Assembly: GCA_944320135.1 (NCBI GenBank)
Contig: CALUGI010000012.1
Span: forward strand, 19,213-83,212
From: an uncultured Phocaeicola sp.
GTDB lineage: Bacteria; Bacteroidota; Bacteroidia; Bacteroidales; Bacteroidaceae
Length of the DNA stretch: 64,000 nucleotides
Direction: 5' to 3'
How positions within the stretch are numbered: position 1 is the first letter of the stretch; the number at the start of each line of letters is the position of its first letter. Under the pieces are notes generated by a model. That model was not told where the DNA came from. It worked only from the letters and a program-made list of their open reading frames with translations, and searched no databases. Shown piece after piece: positions 26,421 to 34,732 of this stretch. Both the position numbers and the translations under genes were made by a program.

Positions 26421-29400
26421 ATGAAAAGAACATTGCTCGCAGCCGCCTTCATGATAGGAAGCGCGTGCGCCCTGTACGCGCAACGCACCGAACGCACGTT
26501 GGAGAAAGGCTGGAAATTCACGAAAGGAGACATAGAAAACGCACAGTCCGCCGGATTCGACGACAGCCGGTGGGAGGAGGTCACCGTTCCACACGACTGG
26601 GCCATCTACGGACCGTTCGACAGGAGCCATGACCTGCAGAATGTGGCCGTCACACAAAACTTTGAGACAGAAGCGTCCGTAAAGACAGGACGCACGGGAG
26701 GACTCCCTTACGTGGGTGTGGGATGGTATCGCACCGCATTCGACTCGGAGCCGGGAAAACGGACCACGCTCGTCTTCGACGGCGCGATGAGCGAAGCCCG
26801 CGTGTATGTGAACGGAAAAGAAGCCTGCTTCTGGCCGTTCGGCTACAACTCGTTCCACTGCGACGTGACCGCGCTTCTCAATGACGACGGAAAGGGCAAC
26901 ACGCTTGCCGTCCGTCTGGAGAACCGTCCGCAGTCTTCCCGCTGGTATCCGGGGGCGGGACTCTACCGGAACGTGCATGTCATAACGACCGGCAATATCC
27001 ATGTGCCGGTATGGGGAACACAGATCACCACTCCTCACGCAGGAACCGACTATGCGTCGGTAAAACTGCTCACCACCGTAGACAATGCAGGCGACAAGGA
27101 CATCCGCATCGTGACGGACATCCTCTCGCCCGACGGAAAGACGGTGGCCACGAAGGACAACACCCGCAAAATCAACCACGGAATGCCTTTTGAACAGAAC
27201 TTCCTGATAGACGCCCCGATGCTGTGGTCGCCCGAAAGCCCTTCGCTTTACAAGGCCGTATCCAGAATCTATGCGGACGGCCGGATGGTGGACGAATATA
27301 CCACCCGCTTCGGCATCCGTTCCATCGAATACGTGGCCGACAAGGGATTCTACCTCAACGGGAAACACCGCAAGTTCCAGGGAGTGTGCAATCACCACGA
27401 TCTGGGCCCGCTGGGTGCGGCAATCAATGTCTCCGCCCTGCGCCATCAGCTCACCATGCTGAAAGACATGGGATGCGACGCCATCCGCACGGCCCACAAC
27501 ATGCCTGCTCCGGAACTGGTCGAACTCTGCGACGAGATGGGATTCATGATGATGGTCGAACCGTTCGATGAATGGGACATCGCCAAATGCGAGAACGGCT
27601 ATCACCGCTATTTCAACGAATGGGCGGAACGCGACATGGTGAACATGCTCCGCCAGTTCCGCAACAACCCGTGCGTGATCATGTGGAGCATCGGAAACGA
27701 GGTGCCCACGCAGTGCAGTCCGGAAGGCTATAAGGTGGCGAAATTCCTGCAGGACATCTGCCACAGGGAAGACCCGACACGTCCGGTCACATGCGGAATG
27801 GACCAGGTAAGCTGCGTGCTCGACAACGGATTCGCGGCAATGATTGACATCCCCGGCTTCAACTACCGGGCGCACCGCTATCAGGAGGCCTACAGCCGTC
27901 TGCCGCAGAATATCGTGCTGGGGTCGGAGACGTCTTCAACGGTCAGTTCGCGCGGCGTGTACAAGTTTCCGGCCGTAAAGCGCCACACGGCCATCTACGA
28001 TGACCATCAGTCGACGGGATACGATCTGGAGCACTGTTCATGGAGCAACCTCCCCGATGAAGATTTTGCCCTGGCAGACGATTATCCGTGGACCATCGGC
28101 CAGTTCGTATGGACAGGCTTCGACTATCTGGGAGAACCTTCTCCCTACGATACCGACGCATGGCCCAGCCACAGTTCGCTGTTCGGCATCATCGACCTGG
28201 CAAGTCTGCCAAAGGACCGTTACTGGCTTTACCGCAGCCTATGGAACAGGGAGTCGCCTACGCTCCATATTCTGCCTCATTGGACATGGCCCGGAAGAGA
28301 GGGAGAAAACACGCCTGTCTTCGTCTACACCAGCTGGCCGGAAGCCGAACTCTTCGTCAACGGAAAGAGCTACGGCAGACAGCGCAAGCTCACCCGTGAG
28401 GAAAGCGAAGCCCTGCGGGGCAAGGATTCCCTCTGGCTGCAGCGCCGCTACCGCCTGATGTGGACGGACGTACCCTACGAACCGGGCGAAGTGAAGGTGG
28501 TGGCATACGGCGCGGACGGAAAAGCCGTCGCGGAGAAATCCGTACACACTGCCGGAAAGCCCCATCACATCGAGCTGACAAGCAGCCGCACAAGCCTGCA
28601 GGCCGACGGAAAGGATCTGGCATATGTCACGCTGCGCATCGTGGACAAGGACGGCAATCTTTGTCCCGCCGACGGAAGACCGGTAGACTTCAAGGTGAAA
28701 GGTGCGGGGAAATACCGCGCTTCCGCCAATGGAGACGCGGCCTGTCTCGATCTTTTCCATCATCCGAAGATGCATGCTTTCAGCGGAATGCTGACGGTCA
28801 TCGTCCAGTCAGGAGAAACGGCCGGCACGCTTGAACTGGAGGCGACGGCCAAAGGCATCAAATCCGGAAGAATACAAATCAAGGTCAACAGCCCCCTTAA
28901 CTCCCCCCGAGGGGGAGCTTATGCCACTGAAGCCTCCCCTACGGGGGGAGGTTTGGAGGGGGCCGTGAGTCTGGAGGGGGCTTTCTACAAAGGAGCCGAC
29001 ATAAGCTGGACAACGCAGCTCGAATCGGAAGGGCACCGCTTCTACAACTTCCAGGGAGAGGAGCGTGAATGCACGGCACTGATGAAGGAACTCGGACTGA
29101 ACGCTGTCCGTCTGCGGGTATGGGTGAATCCGAAGGACGGATGGAGCGGCAAAGAAGATATGCTGACACTTGCCAAACGTGCCAAGGCAAACGGCATGGA
29201 GCTGATGGTGGATTTCCATTACAGCGACTGGTGGGCGGACCCCGGAAAGCAACATATTCCGGAAGCATGGAAGGGACTTTCCTACGAGGAAATGAAGACA
29301 GCGCTCGCCTCACACACGAAAGAGGTCCTGGAGCTGCTGAAAGAAAACGGCATCACCCCGAAATGGGTACAGATAGGGAACGAGACGAGCGACGGGTTCC

Positions 29401-29930
29401 TGTGGGAGACAGGACGAGCCGGCACGAACATGAAACAATATGCCGGACTGACTACCGCCGGATATGAAGCCGCCAAATCCGTATTTCCTGATGTCATTGC
29501 CATCGTGCATCTGGACAACGGGTTCGACAATGACCTGTACAACTACATATTCGACGGCCTGAAAGCGAACGGAGGAAAATGGGACATGATAGGCATGTCG
29601 CTCTATCCCTACTGGTCAATCATGTACAAGCACGTGAAATCTGCCGACGAGGCCGTCGCCCGGTGCATGGAAAACATCCGAAAAGTAAGCGGGAAGTACG
29701 GATGCGACGTGATGATTGTGGAAACGGGCATGGAGTCCGCCAAACCGGAAGAAGGCCGGACGATATTGGGCAAGATTATCAAGGAAGCCAGACACAACAC
29801 CAACGGGCATTGTAAAGGAGTGTTCTACTGGGAGCCTGAATGCAAGCCCGCCCCCTATGTGCTGGGAGCCTTCACCGCAGACGGACGGCCTACCGTCATC
29901 ATGAAGGCCTTTTCAGAAAATGAGGAATGA
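26421..29930 (+). CDS. GH2 beta-galactosidase fused to a C-terminal GH53 endo-galactanase
   Basis: An 1169-residue secreted enzyme (signal peptide to about residue 21, ALYAQ) with two catalytic parts. Residues about 24-600 form a GH2 beta-galactosidase: sugar-binding domain (WEEVTVPHDWAIYG), immunoglobulin-like domain, and TIM barrel with acid/base Glu427 (WSIGNEVP) and nucleophile Glu503 (LGSETSS). Residues about 600-820 are the DUF4982 and Ig-like modules. Residues about 850-1165 form a complete GH53 domain (GADISWTTQLE, DFHYSDWWADP) with Glu988 (VQIGNETSDG) and Glu1101 (MIVETGMES). The proline/glycine-rich joint (about 824-848) is encoded by a palindromic GC-rich repeat. Both active sites look intact, so one chain may cut galactan internally and trim galactose from the ends. 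Family GH2 enzymes of this plan usually end near residue 820. Confidence 0.93.
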   Translation: MKRTLLAAAFMIGSACALYAQRTERTLEKGWKFTKGDIENAQSAGFDDSRWEEVTVPHDWAIYGPFDRSHDLQNVAVTQNFETEASVKTGRTGGLPYVGVGWYRTAFDSEPGKRTTLVFDGAMSEARVYVNGKEACFWPFGYNSFHCDVTALLNDDGKGNTLAVRLENRPQSSRWYPGAGLYRNVHVITTGNIHVPVWGTQITTPHAGTDYASVKLLTTVDNAGDKDIRIVTDILSPDGKTVATKDNTRKINHGMPFEQNFLIDAPMLWSPESPSLYKAVSRIYADGRMVDEYTTRFGIRSIEYVADKGFYLNGKHRKFQGVCNHHDLGPLGAAINVSALRHQLTMLKDMGCDAIRTAHNMPAPELVELCDEMGFMMMVEPFDEWDIAKCENGYHRYFNEWAERDMVNMLRQFRNNPCVIMWSIGNEVPTQCSPEGYKVAKFLQDICHREDPTRPVTCGMDQVSCVLDNGFAAMIDIPGFNYRAHRYQEAYSRLPQNIVLGSETSSTVSSRGVYKFPAVKRHTAIYDDHQSTGYDLEHCSWSNLPDEDFALADDYPWTIGQFVWTGFDYLGEPSPYDTDAWPSHSSLFGIIDLASLPKDRYWLYRSLWNRESPTLHILPHWTWPGREGENTPVFVYTSWPEAELFVNGKSYGRQRKLTREESEALRGKDSLWLQRRYRLMWTDVPYEPGEVKVVAYGADGKAVAEKSVHTAGKPHHIELTSSRTSLQADGKDLAYVTLRIVDKDGNLCPADGRPVDFKVKGAGKYRASANGDAACLDLFHHPKMHAFSGMLTVIVQSGETAGTLELEATAKGIKSGRIQIKVNSPLNSPRGGAYATEASPTGGGLEGAVSLEGAFYKGADISWTTQLESEGHRFYNFQGEERECTALMKELGLNAVRLRVWVNPKDGWSGKEDMLTLAKRAKANGMELMVDFHYSDWWADPGKQHIPEAWKGLSYEEMKTALASHTKEVLELLKENGITPKWVQIGNETSDGFLWETGRAGTNMKQYAGLTTAGYEAAKSVFPDVIAIVHLDNGFDNDLYNYIFDGLKANGGKWDMIGMSLYPYWSIMYKHVKSADEAVARCMENIRKVSGKYGCDVMIVETGMESAKPEEGRTILGKIIKEARHNTNGHCKGVFYWEPECKPAPYVLGAFTADGRPTVIMKAFSENEE
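28891..28964. repeat. GC-rich palindromic (REP-like) repeat inside the GH2-GH53 gene
   Basis: A 74-base block holds two hairpins: CTCCCCC with GGGGGAG around 28901-28917, and CCTCCCC with GGGGAGG around 28933-28951. These are enclosed by outer arms GCCCCC (28891) and GGGGGC (28958). Such palindromic units are usually found between Bacteroidetes genes. Here the reading frame passes through it without a stop, coding for the linker between the two enzyme domains. A partial copy of the right arm (TGGAGGGGG) recurs 17 bases later, at 28972-28980. Confidence 0.75.
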
Positions 29931-29999
29931 GGAATGAAGAATGAGGAATGAAGAATGAGACTGCGCTTTTCATTCTTCATTCCTCATTCTTAGTTCTTC
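29922..29999. terminator. G/A-rich inverted repeat ending the galactan locus
   Basis: AAGAATGAGG and neighbouring units (29937-29957) pair over 21 exact bases with 29971-29991. The left arm belongs to a tandem GAATGAGGAAT / GAATGAAGAAT repeat that even supplies the last codons and stop of the GH2-GH53 gene. The hairpin separates the rightward locus from the leftward CoA-transferase gene and can act for both. Confidence 0.75.
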
Positions 30000-30001
30000 A
30001 T

Positions 30002-31495
30002 TCAACCGAACTCCGCCCAGTCCGTCAGGCGCATGTCGCCTTTCTTCAGGAACGCCTGGTGCATACCCAGCGCGGCGGACAGGCAATGGCTGGTCTGGCC
30101 TTTCGTGGAAATCTTCAGATAGTCCCAAAGCAGCTGCTTGTAGTCGGGATGCGCGCAGTTCTCGATGACCGCTTGGGCCCGCTCCGCCGGACTCTTTCCG
30201 CGCAGGTCGGCCACTCCCTGCTCGGTGACGATTACGTTCACGGAATGTTCGCTGTGGTCAAGATGCGACACCATCGGCACGATTGAGCTGATGCACCCTC
30301 CCTTGGCCGTCGACGGGCAGGAGAAGATGGAGATGTACGCGCTCCGCGTGAAGTCGCCGGAACCTCCGATGCCGTTCATCATCTTCGTGCCGCAGATATG
30401 CGTGGAGTTCACGTTGCCGTAGATGTCCGCTTCGATTGCCGTGTTCATTGAAATCACACCGATACGGCGCACCACCTCCGGACAGTTGGAAATCTCCGAC
30501 GGACGGAGCACCAACTTGTGGCGGAAGAAGTCCATGTTGTCGTAAATGTCATCCAGACAATCGTTGGTCACGCTCAGCGAACAGGTGCTCCCGAACTTCA
30601 CACGGCCTTCCTTTATCAGTTTGATGACCGAGTTCTGAATCACTTCCGTGTACATCTCGAAAGGCGGGATGCTCTGGTCGCGTCCCAATGCCGCCAGCAC
30701 AGCGTTGGCGATGTTGCCCACGCCCGACTGGAGGGGAAGGAAAGTGGAAGGGATGATTCCCCGCTTCATGTCGGCCGCAAGAAACTCGGCCACGTTCCGG
30801 CCGATCCGCTCCGTCACCGCGTCCGGTTCATGGAAGCCGCGCGCCTCGTCGGGCATGTCCGTCTCGACCACGCCCGCCAGCTTGCTCATGTCTATCTGGA
30901 TATACGGAAGTCCGATACGGTCGCTCGGACGCACAATCGGAATCGGGCGGCGGTAGGGCGGACGCTCCATCTCATACAGGTCGTGGATGCCGATGAGCTT
31001 CTTGCTGTGCGCCGCGTTCAGCTCGACAATCACCTTGTCGGCCAGACGCGCAACGGTAGGCGTGATGCCCACGCCTGCTGTCAGATACACCCGTCCGTCC
31101 TCCGTAATCTCGCAGGCTTCGATTACCGCCACGTTCACATGCCCCAGAAAGCCGGAGCGCAGACGCTGCGCCACCTGCGAGAGATGGATGTCGGTATAGC
31201 TGATTTCCCCGTTGTTCACCGCCTTGCGGAAATCCGCGTTCGTCGTGTAGGGGGCGCGGAACTTGAGCGCATGGGCACGGGTCAGCATCCCGTCGCACGA
31301 GTCGCCCGTCGAAGCGCCCGTTATCAGTCCGATCTGGAACTCCTCTCCTTTCGCGTGCTTCTCTTCCGCTATCCGGGCCACCTCCGCCATGACAGCTTTC
31401 GGGCTTCCTGCGGGAGTAAAGCCGCTGAGTCCGACAATATCTCCGTTCTTTATCATACTGGCGGCCTCAGCCGCCGAAATAAAATTGAAATTCAT
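30002..31495 (-). CDS. Succinyl-CoA:acetate CoA-transferase / acetyl-CoA hydrolase family
   Basis: An enzyme of about 497 residues in the acetyl-CoA hydrolase/transferase family. In Bacteroidales it most likely moves CoA between succinyl-CoA and acetate in the succinate-propionate fermentation pathway. The N-terminal GLSGFTPAGSPKAV loop and SGVGNIANAVLAALG glycine loop are clear. The probable catalytic glutamate lies in FEMYTEVIQNSVI, and GGSGDFTRSAYISIFSC near residue 380 is typical of the SucCoA-acetate subgroup. I start at 31495 (MNFNFISAAEAA); an ATG 33 bases upstream adds an unconserved leader. The gene stands alone and ends at the shared G/A-rich hairpin. Confidence 0.93.
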   Translation of the reverse strand: MNFNFISAAEAASMIKNGDIVGLSGFTPAGSPKAVMAEVARIAEEKHAKGEEFQIGLITGASTGDSCDGMLTRAHALKFRAPYTTNADFRKAVNNGEISYTDIHLSQVAQRLRSGFLGHVNVAVIEACEITEDGRVYLTAGVGITPTVARLADKVIVELNAAHSKKLIGIHDLYEMERPPYRRPIPIVRPSDRIGLPYIQIDMSKLAGVVETDMPDEARGFHEPDAVTERIGRNVAEFLAADMKRGIIPSTFLPLQSGVGNIANAVLAALGRDQSIPPFEMYTEVIQNSVIKLIKEGRVKFGSTCSLSVTNDCLDDIYDNMDFFRHKLVLRPSEISNCPEVVRRIGVISMNTAIEADIYGNVNSTHICGTKMMNGIGGSGDFTRSAYISIFSCPSTAKGGCISSIVPMVSHLDHSEHSVNVIVTEQGVADLRGKSPAERAQAVIENCAHPDYKQLLWDYLKISTKGQTSHCLSAALGMHQAFLKKGDMRLTDWAEFG

Positions 31496-31524
31496 AGTAT
31501 TTACGTGTTTTTTTGTTTGAAATA

Positions 31525-31890
31525 TCATTCATACTTCCTTTTGAATATCTCGGAATAAATAAAGGCGCGCCGCGCTTCGGAAACATTCCTCAGGTCTGCC
31601 AGCGGACGCGCTTCTTGCGGCTGCTCCGTTTTTTTCTCAGGCTTGCGAACGCCCTGTTTCTTTCCTTTTTTCTTTTTTTGCGACAAACTGCCCTCCCCTT
31701 CCGCGCAAGGCGAAAAAGCCGGCACGCCTTCCGCCTCAAACGCCGGCGCATCCGTCTCCCGGCTCGGCGGCGTTTCATGCAAAGGAGGGCGGCGTTTTCT
31801 TGCAGCATCCTTCTTCGCATTGTCCAGCAACCGGCGGTAAACGGCAGCCGCCATTACCAGCAAAAATATCAGAACGATTATAAAATCCAT
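31525..31890 (-). CDS. Small single-pass membrane protein with a charged tail
   Basis: A protein of about 121 residues with one N-terminal membrane helix (DFIIVLIFLLVMAAAVYRRL, residues 2-21), then a long low-complexity cytoplasmic or periplasmic tail rich in lysine, arginine and proline (QKKKKGKKQG). It ends in a short helix (ARRAFIYSEIFKRKYE) that looks conserved. I recognise no function. The start at 31890 is preferred because a -7 element (TACCTTTG on the minus strand, 31915-31922) overlaps the alternative ATG at 31917. It lies 29 bases upstream of the CoA-transferase start and could share its transcript. Confidence 0.65.
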   Translation of the reverse strand: MDFIIVLIFLLVMAAAVYRRLLDNAKKDAARKRRPPLHETPPSRETDAPAFEAEGVPAFSPCAEGEGSLSQKKKKGKKQGVRKPEKKTEQPQEARPLADLRNVSEARRAFIYSEIFKRKYE

Positions 31891-31976
31891 AAGGCCCAAT
31901 ATAAAGGTTTTCGTCAAAGGTACGAATAAAATCCATTATCTCCTATCCATTTCATGGAAGTTAACCAAGAAACAGG

Positions 31977-31984
31977 TATCTTTG
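31977..31984 (+). promoter_or_regulatory. miaB promoter -7 element
   Basis: TATCTTTG matches the Bacteroides -7 consensus and lies 29 bases before the miaB ATG at 32014. It also excludes the upstream in-frame ATG at 31954 as the start. Confidence 0.6.
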
Positions 31985-32013
31985 CGCCCGAATCAACTAA
32001 TCTATCATACATT

Positions 32014-33387
32014 ATGACAAAAGAAGCCACAGGAGCAGACTTTAAATCTGCAACTGAAAACGAAAACAAGAAGCTCTTTATCGAAACCTACGGATGTCAG
32101 ATGAACGTGGCCGACAGCGAGGTGGTGGCCTCCATCATGCAGATGGCGGGATATTCGCCCTGCGACTCGATAGACGAGGCCGACGCGGTGTTCCTGAACA
32201 CCTGCTCCATCCGTGACAACGCGGAACAGAAGATTCTGAACCGGCTGGAATTTCTCCACTCGCTCCGCAAGAAGCGCAAGCATCTGATTGTGGGCGTGCT
32301 GGGGTGCATGGCCGAACGGGTGAAGGACGACCTGATAGAGAACCACCACGCAGACCTCGTGGCCGGGCCGGACGCTTACCTCACCCTGCCCGAACTCATC
32401 GCTTCGGCCGAGAACGGCCAAAAGGCCATCAACGTGGAGCTTTCCACCACCGAAACTTACCGTGACGTGATTCCTTCGCGCATCTGCGGAAACCGCATTT
32501 CGGGCTTCGTGTCCATCATGCGCGGATGCAACAACTTCTGCCACTACTGCATCGTGCCCTACACGAGAGGGCGAGAACGGAGCCGCGACGTGGAAAGCAT
32601 CCTGAACGAAGTGCATGACCTCGAACGGAAAGGCTACAAGGAGGTGACCCTGCTCGGCCAGAACGTCAACTCTTACCGCTTTGAAAAAGACGGACAGGCG
32701 GTAGACTTTCCTGCCCTGCTCCGCATCGTGGCCGAGGCCGTTCCGCATATACGCATCCGCTTCACCACGTCCCATCCGAAAGACATGAGCGACGAAACCC
32801 TGCACGTGATTGCCGACACGCCGAACGTGTGCAGGCACATCCATCTGCCCGTGCAGAGCGGAAGCTCGCGCATTCTGAAACTGATGAACCGGAAATACAC
32901 CCGCGAATGGTATTTAGAACGGGTGGCCGCCATCCGGCGCATCATCCCCGACTGCGGACTGAGCACGGACATCTTCTCCGGCTTCCACTCGGAAACGGAA
33001 GAAGACCATCAGATGTCGCTCTCGCTCATGCGCGAATGCGCCTACGACTCCGCCTTCATGTTCAAGTATTCCGAACGTCCGGGCACGTATGCGTCGAAGC
33101 ATCTTCCGGACGACATACCGGAAGAAGTGAAAATCCGCCGCCTGAACGAACTGATAGAACTACAGAACCGGCTTTCGGCGGAAAGCAATGCGAAAGATGT
33201 GGGAAAGGTATTCGAAGTGTTGGCGGAAGGAGTGTCGAAACGCTCGAAGGAACAGCTGTTCGGACGCACGGAGCAAAACAAGGTTGTAGTATTCGACCGG
33301 GGGACGCACCGCATCGGCGACTTCGTGAAAGTACGCATCACCGAATCAAGCTCGGCAACGCTGAAAGGAAAAGAAATAACGGAATAA
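32014..33387 (+). CDS. miaB: tRNA-2-methylthio-N6-dimethylallyladenosine synthase
   Basis: A radical SAM enzyme of about 457 residues that adds a methylthio group to i6A37 in tRNAs reading UNN codons. In order: the N-terminal MTTase domain holding the auxiliary iron-sulfur cluster with cysteines in ETYGCQMN, NTCSIRDNAEQK and GVLGCMAERVK; the radical SAM domain with CxxxCxxC as CNNFCHYC in IMRGCNNFCHYCIVPYTRGR; and the C-terminal TRAM domain binding tRNA. The CIVPYTRGRERSR segment is typical of MiaB rather than RimO. The promoter at 31977-31984 supports this start. A long hairpin ends the gene. Confidence 0.97.
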   Translation: MTKEATGADFKSATENENKKLFIETYGCQMNVADSEVVASIMQMAGYSPCDSIDEADAVFLNTCSIRDNAEQKILNRLEFLHSLRKKRKHLIVGVLGCMAERVKDDLIENHHADLVAGPDAYLTLPELIASAENGQKAINVELSTTETYRDVIPSRICGNRISGFVSIMRGCNNFCHYCIVPYTRGRERSRDVESILNEVHDLERKGYKEVTLLGQNVNSYRFEKDGQAVDFPALLRIVAEAVPHIRIRFTTSHPKDMSDETLHVIADTPNVCRHIHLPVQSGSSRILKLMNRKYTREWYLERVAAIRRIIPDCGLSTDIFSGFHSETEEDHQMSLSLMRECAYDSAFMFKYSERPGTYASKHLPDDIPEEVKIRRLNELIELQNRLSAESNAKDVGKVFEVLAEGVSKRSKEQLFGRTEQNKVVVFDRGTHRIGDFVKVRITESSSATLKGKEITE

Positions 33388-33398
33388 CGAAAAGATTT

Positions 33399-33472
33399 GA
33401 GCCGACAAGTCTCCGAACTCAAGCGTTCAAGCCATTCCGCTTATGCGCTCAAGTTCGGAGACTTGTCGGCTC
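33399..33472. terminator. Very long bidirectional hairpin between miaB and pspC
   Basis: GAGCCGACAAGTCTCCGAAC and the following seven bases (33399-33425) pair with 33446-33472 over 27 positions with two mismatches, around a 20-base loop. Flanking AAAAGATTT and AGATTTT extend the stem with A/T-rich ends, giving a U tract in both directions. It suits two converging genes. The stem is longer than a usual intrinsic terminator. Confidence 0.8.
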
Positions 33473-33486
33473 AGATTTTCCGGTTC

Positions 33487-33687
33487 TCACTCCATCGTTC
33501 TTGAAGCCTCCGGCATCACCAACCATAATATAAGGTACACAATGCCGCCGGAAAAGGCCGTGAAGAAAGTGAGCAGCACGTAAACGATGCGCACCATCGT
33601 TATATCCCAATTCAAATAGTCGGCTATCCCTGCGCAAACCCCCGCAATCATGCGGTTGTTCGACCGTGTCAATTTCTTTTTTTCCAT
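33487..33687 (-). CDS. PspC domain protein
   Basis: A 66-residue membrane protein made almost only of a PspC domain: basic start (MEKKKLTRSNNRMIAGVCAG), the ADYLNWDITMVRIVYVLLTF core, and one or two hydrophobic segments (FFTAFSGGIVYLILWLVMP). PspC-family proteins sense or support the envelope under stress in other bacteria; stand-alone short forms like this are common in Bacteroidetes with no tested role. I use the ATG at 33687; a TTG six bases upstream is possible. It converges on miaB. Confidence 0.88.
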   Translation of the reverse strand: MEKKKLTRSNNRMIAGVCAGIADYLNWDITMVRIVYVLLTFFTAFSGGIVYLILWLVMPEASRTME

Positions 33688-33829
33688 AAACAAAATAATA
33701 GCAATTCATATAGTACGGGGCGAAGATAATGAAAAGCTCGTTGAAAGCCGCCGATTCTCTTAAAAACTTTTAAAGAAAATCGACCCATGCCCATTTTATT
33801 TGTTTCTTTGCAGGAAATTAGGGAATAAA

Positions 33830-34732
33830 GTGAATATACGAAATATAGACAAATGTCCGCTCTGCGGGGGAGACCGCTTTGAAAAGGAAATAACCTGCAC
33901 CGACCACTATGCAAGCGGAGAGTCATTTGACATTTGCCGGTGTACGGACTGCGGCTTCCTGTTCACCCAATCTTTCCCTGCGGAAAATGAAATCGGACGC
34001 TATTACGAATCACCCGACTATATTTCGCACAGTGACACCGACAAGGGGCTTATGAACCGCGTCTACCACTGGGTGCGCCGCTATATGCTTTCCCGCAAGG
34101 CTCGTCTCATCAAGCATTACAGCGGGTTGAGCCGGGGCATCCTGCTCGACATAGGCACAGGCACCGGATATTTCCCCCATTACATGGAAGAAAAAGGATG
34201 GCGGGTTTCGGCCATCGAGAAAAGCCCCCAGGCACGCGCGTTCGCCAAAGAACACTTCGGACTGGACGTTGAAGCGCCCGAATCGCTCGGCACGCTGAAA
34301 GACAAGTCGTTCGACGTAATCACGCTATGGCACGTCATGGAGCATCTGGAACGTCTGAACGACACGTGGAAAACGCTGAACCGGATTCTGAAAGACAGAG
34401 GAATCCTCGTGGCGGCGGTCCCCAACCCCACTTCGTTCGATGCAAGGAAATACAAGGAAGCATGGGCGGCATACGATGTCCCGCGCCATCTTTGGCATTT
34501 CTCTCCGTCTGCCATGCAACGGTTCGGAGCCAAACACGGATTCATCCTCACCCGATGCCTTCCGATGCCTTTCGACGCCTTCTATGTCTCCATGCTGAGC
34601 GAGAAATACAGAAAAAGGTCTTTCCCCTTCGTCAGAGGACTGGCAAGCGGAACCGAAGGCTGGTTCAGTTCATTAGCCAACAAGGAACGCAGCAGTTCCA
34701 TGATTTACCTATTCAGAAAGAAAGAAGTATGA
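33830..34732 (+). CDS. SAM-dependent methyltransferase with N-terminal zinc ribbon
   Basis: A protein of about 300 residues with an N-terminal zinc-ribbon-like segment (CPLCGG about residue 10 and CRCTDCG about residue 37) followed by a class I methyltransferase fold: SAM loop LLDIGTGTGYFPHYM (about residue 105), acidic loop IEKSP, and motif FDVITLWHVMEHLERL. It resembles the Methyltransf_23 group often tied to sugar or surface-glycan methylation; the substrate is unknown. A GTG start at 33830 is chosen because a -7-like TTTCTTTG (33803-33810) makes the upstream ATG at 33800 impossible. Its stop overlaps the ftsX start (ATGA), so it heads the ftsX operon. Confidence 0.85.
   Translation: MNIRNIDKCPLCGGDRFEKEITCTDHYASGESFDICRCTDCGFLFTQSFPAENEIGRYYESPDYISHSDTDKGLMNRVYHWVRRYMLSRKARLIKHYSGLSRGILLDIGTGTGYFPHYMEEKGWRVSAIEKSPQARAFAKEHFGLDVEAPESLGTLKDKSFDVITLWHVMEHLERLNDTWKTLNRILKDRGILVAAVPNPTSFDARKYKEAWAAYDVPRHLWHFSPSAMQRFGAKHGFILTRCLPMPFDAFYVSMLSEKYRKRSFPFVRGLASGTEGWFSSLANKERSSSMIYLFRKKEV

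Noticed and set aside
25698-27875. A 725-residue open frame on the minus strand across the GH53 and GH2 genes
   Set aside because: It runs antisense to two enzymes with intact active-site motifs, has no domain of its own, and low stop frequency is expected opposite GC-rich coding sequence.
34327-34728. N-terminal extension of ftsX inside the methyltransferase gene
   Set aside because: It is out of frame with an intact methyltransferase; FtsX starts naturally at MSRKNG with an ATGA overlap at 34729.
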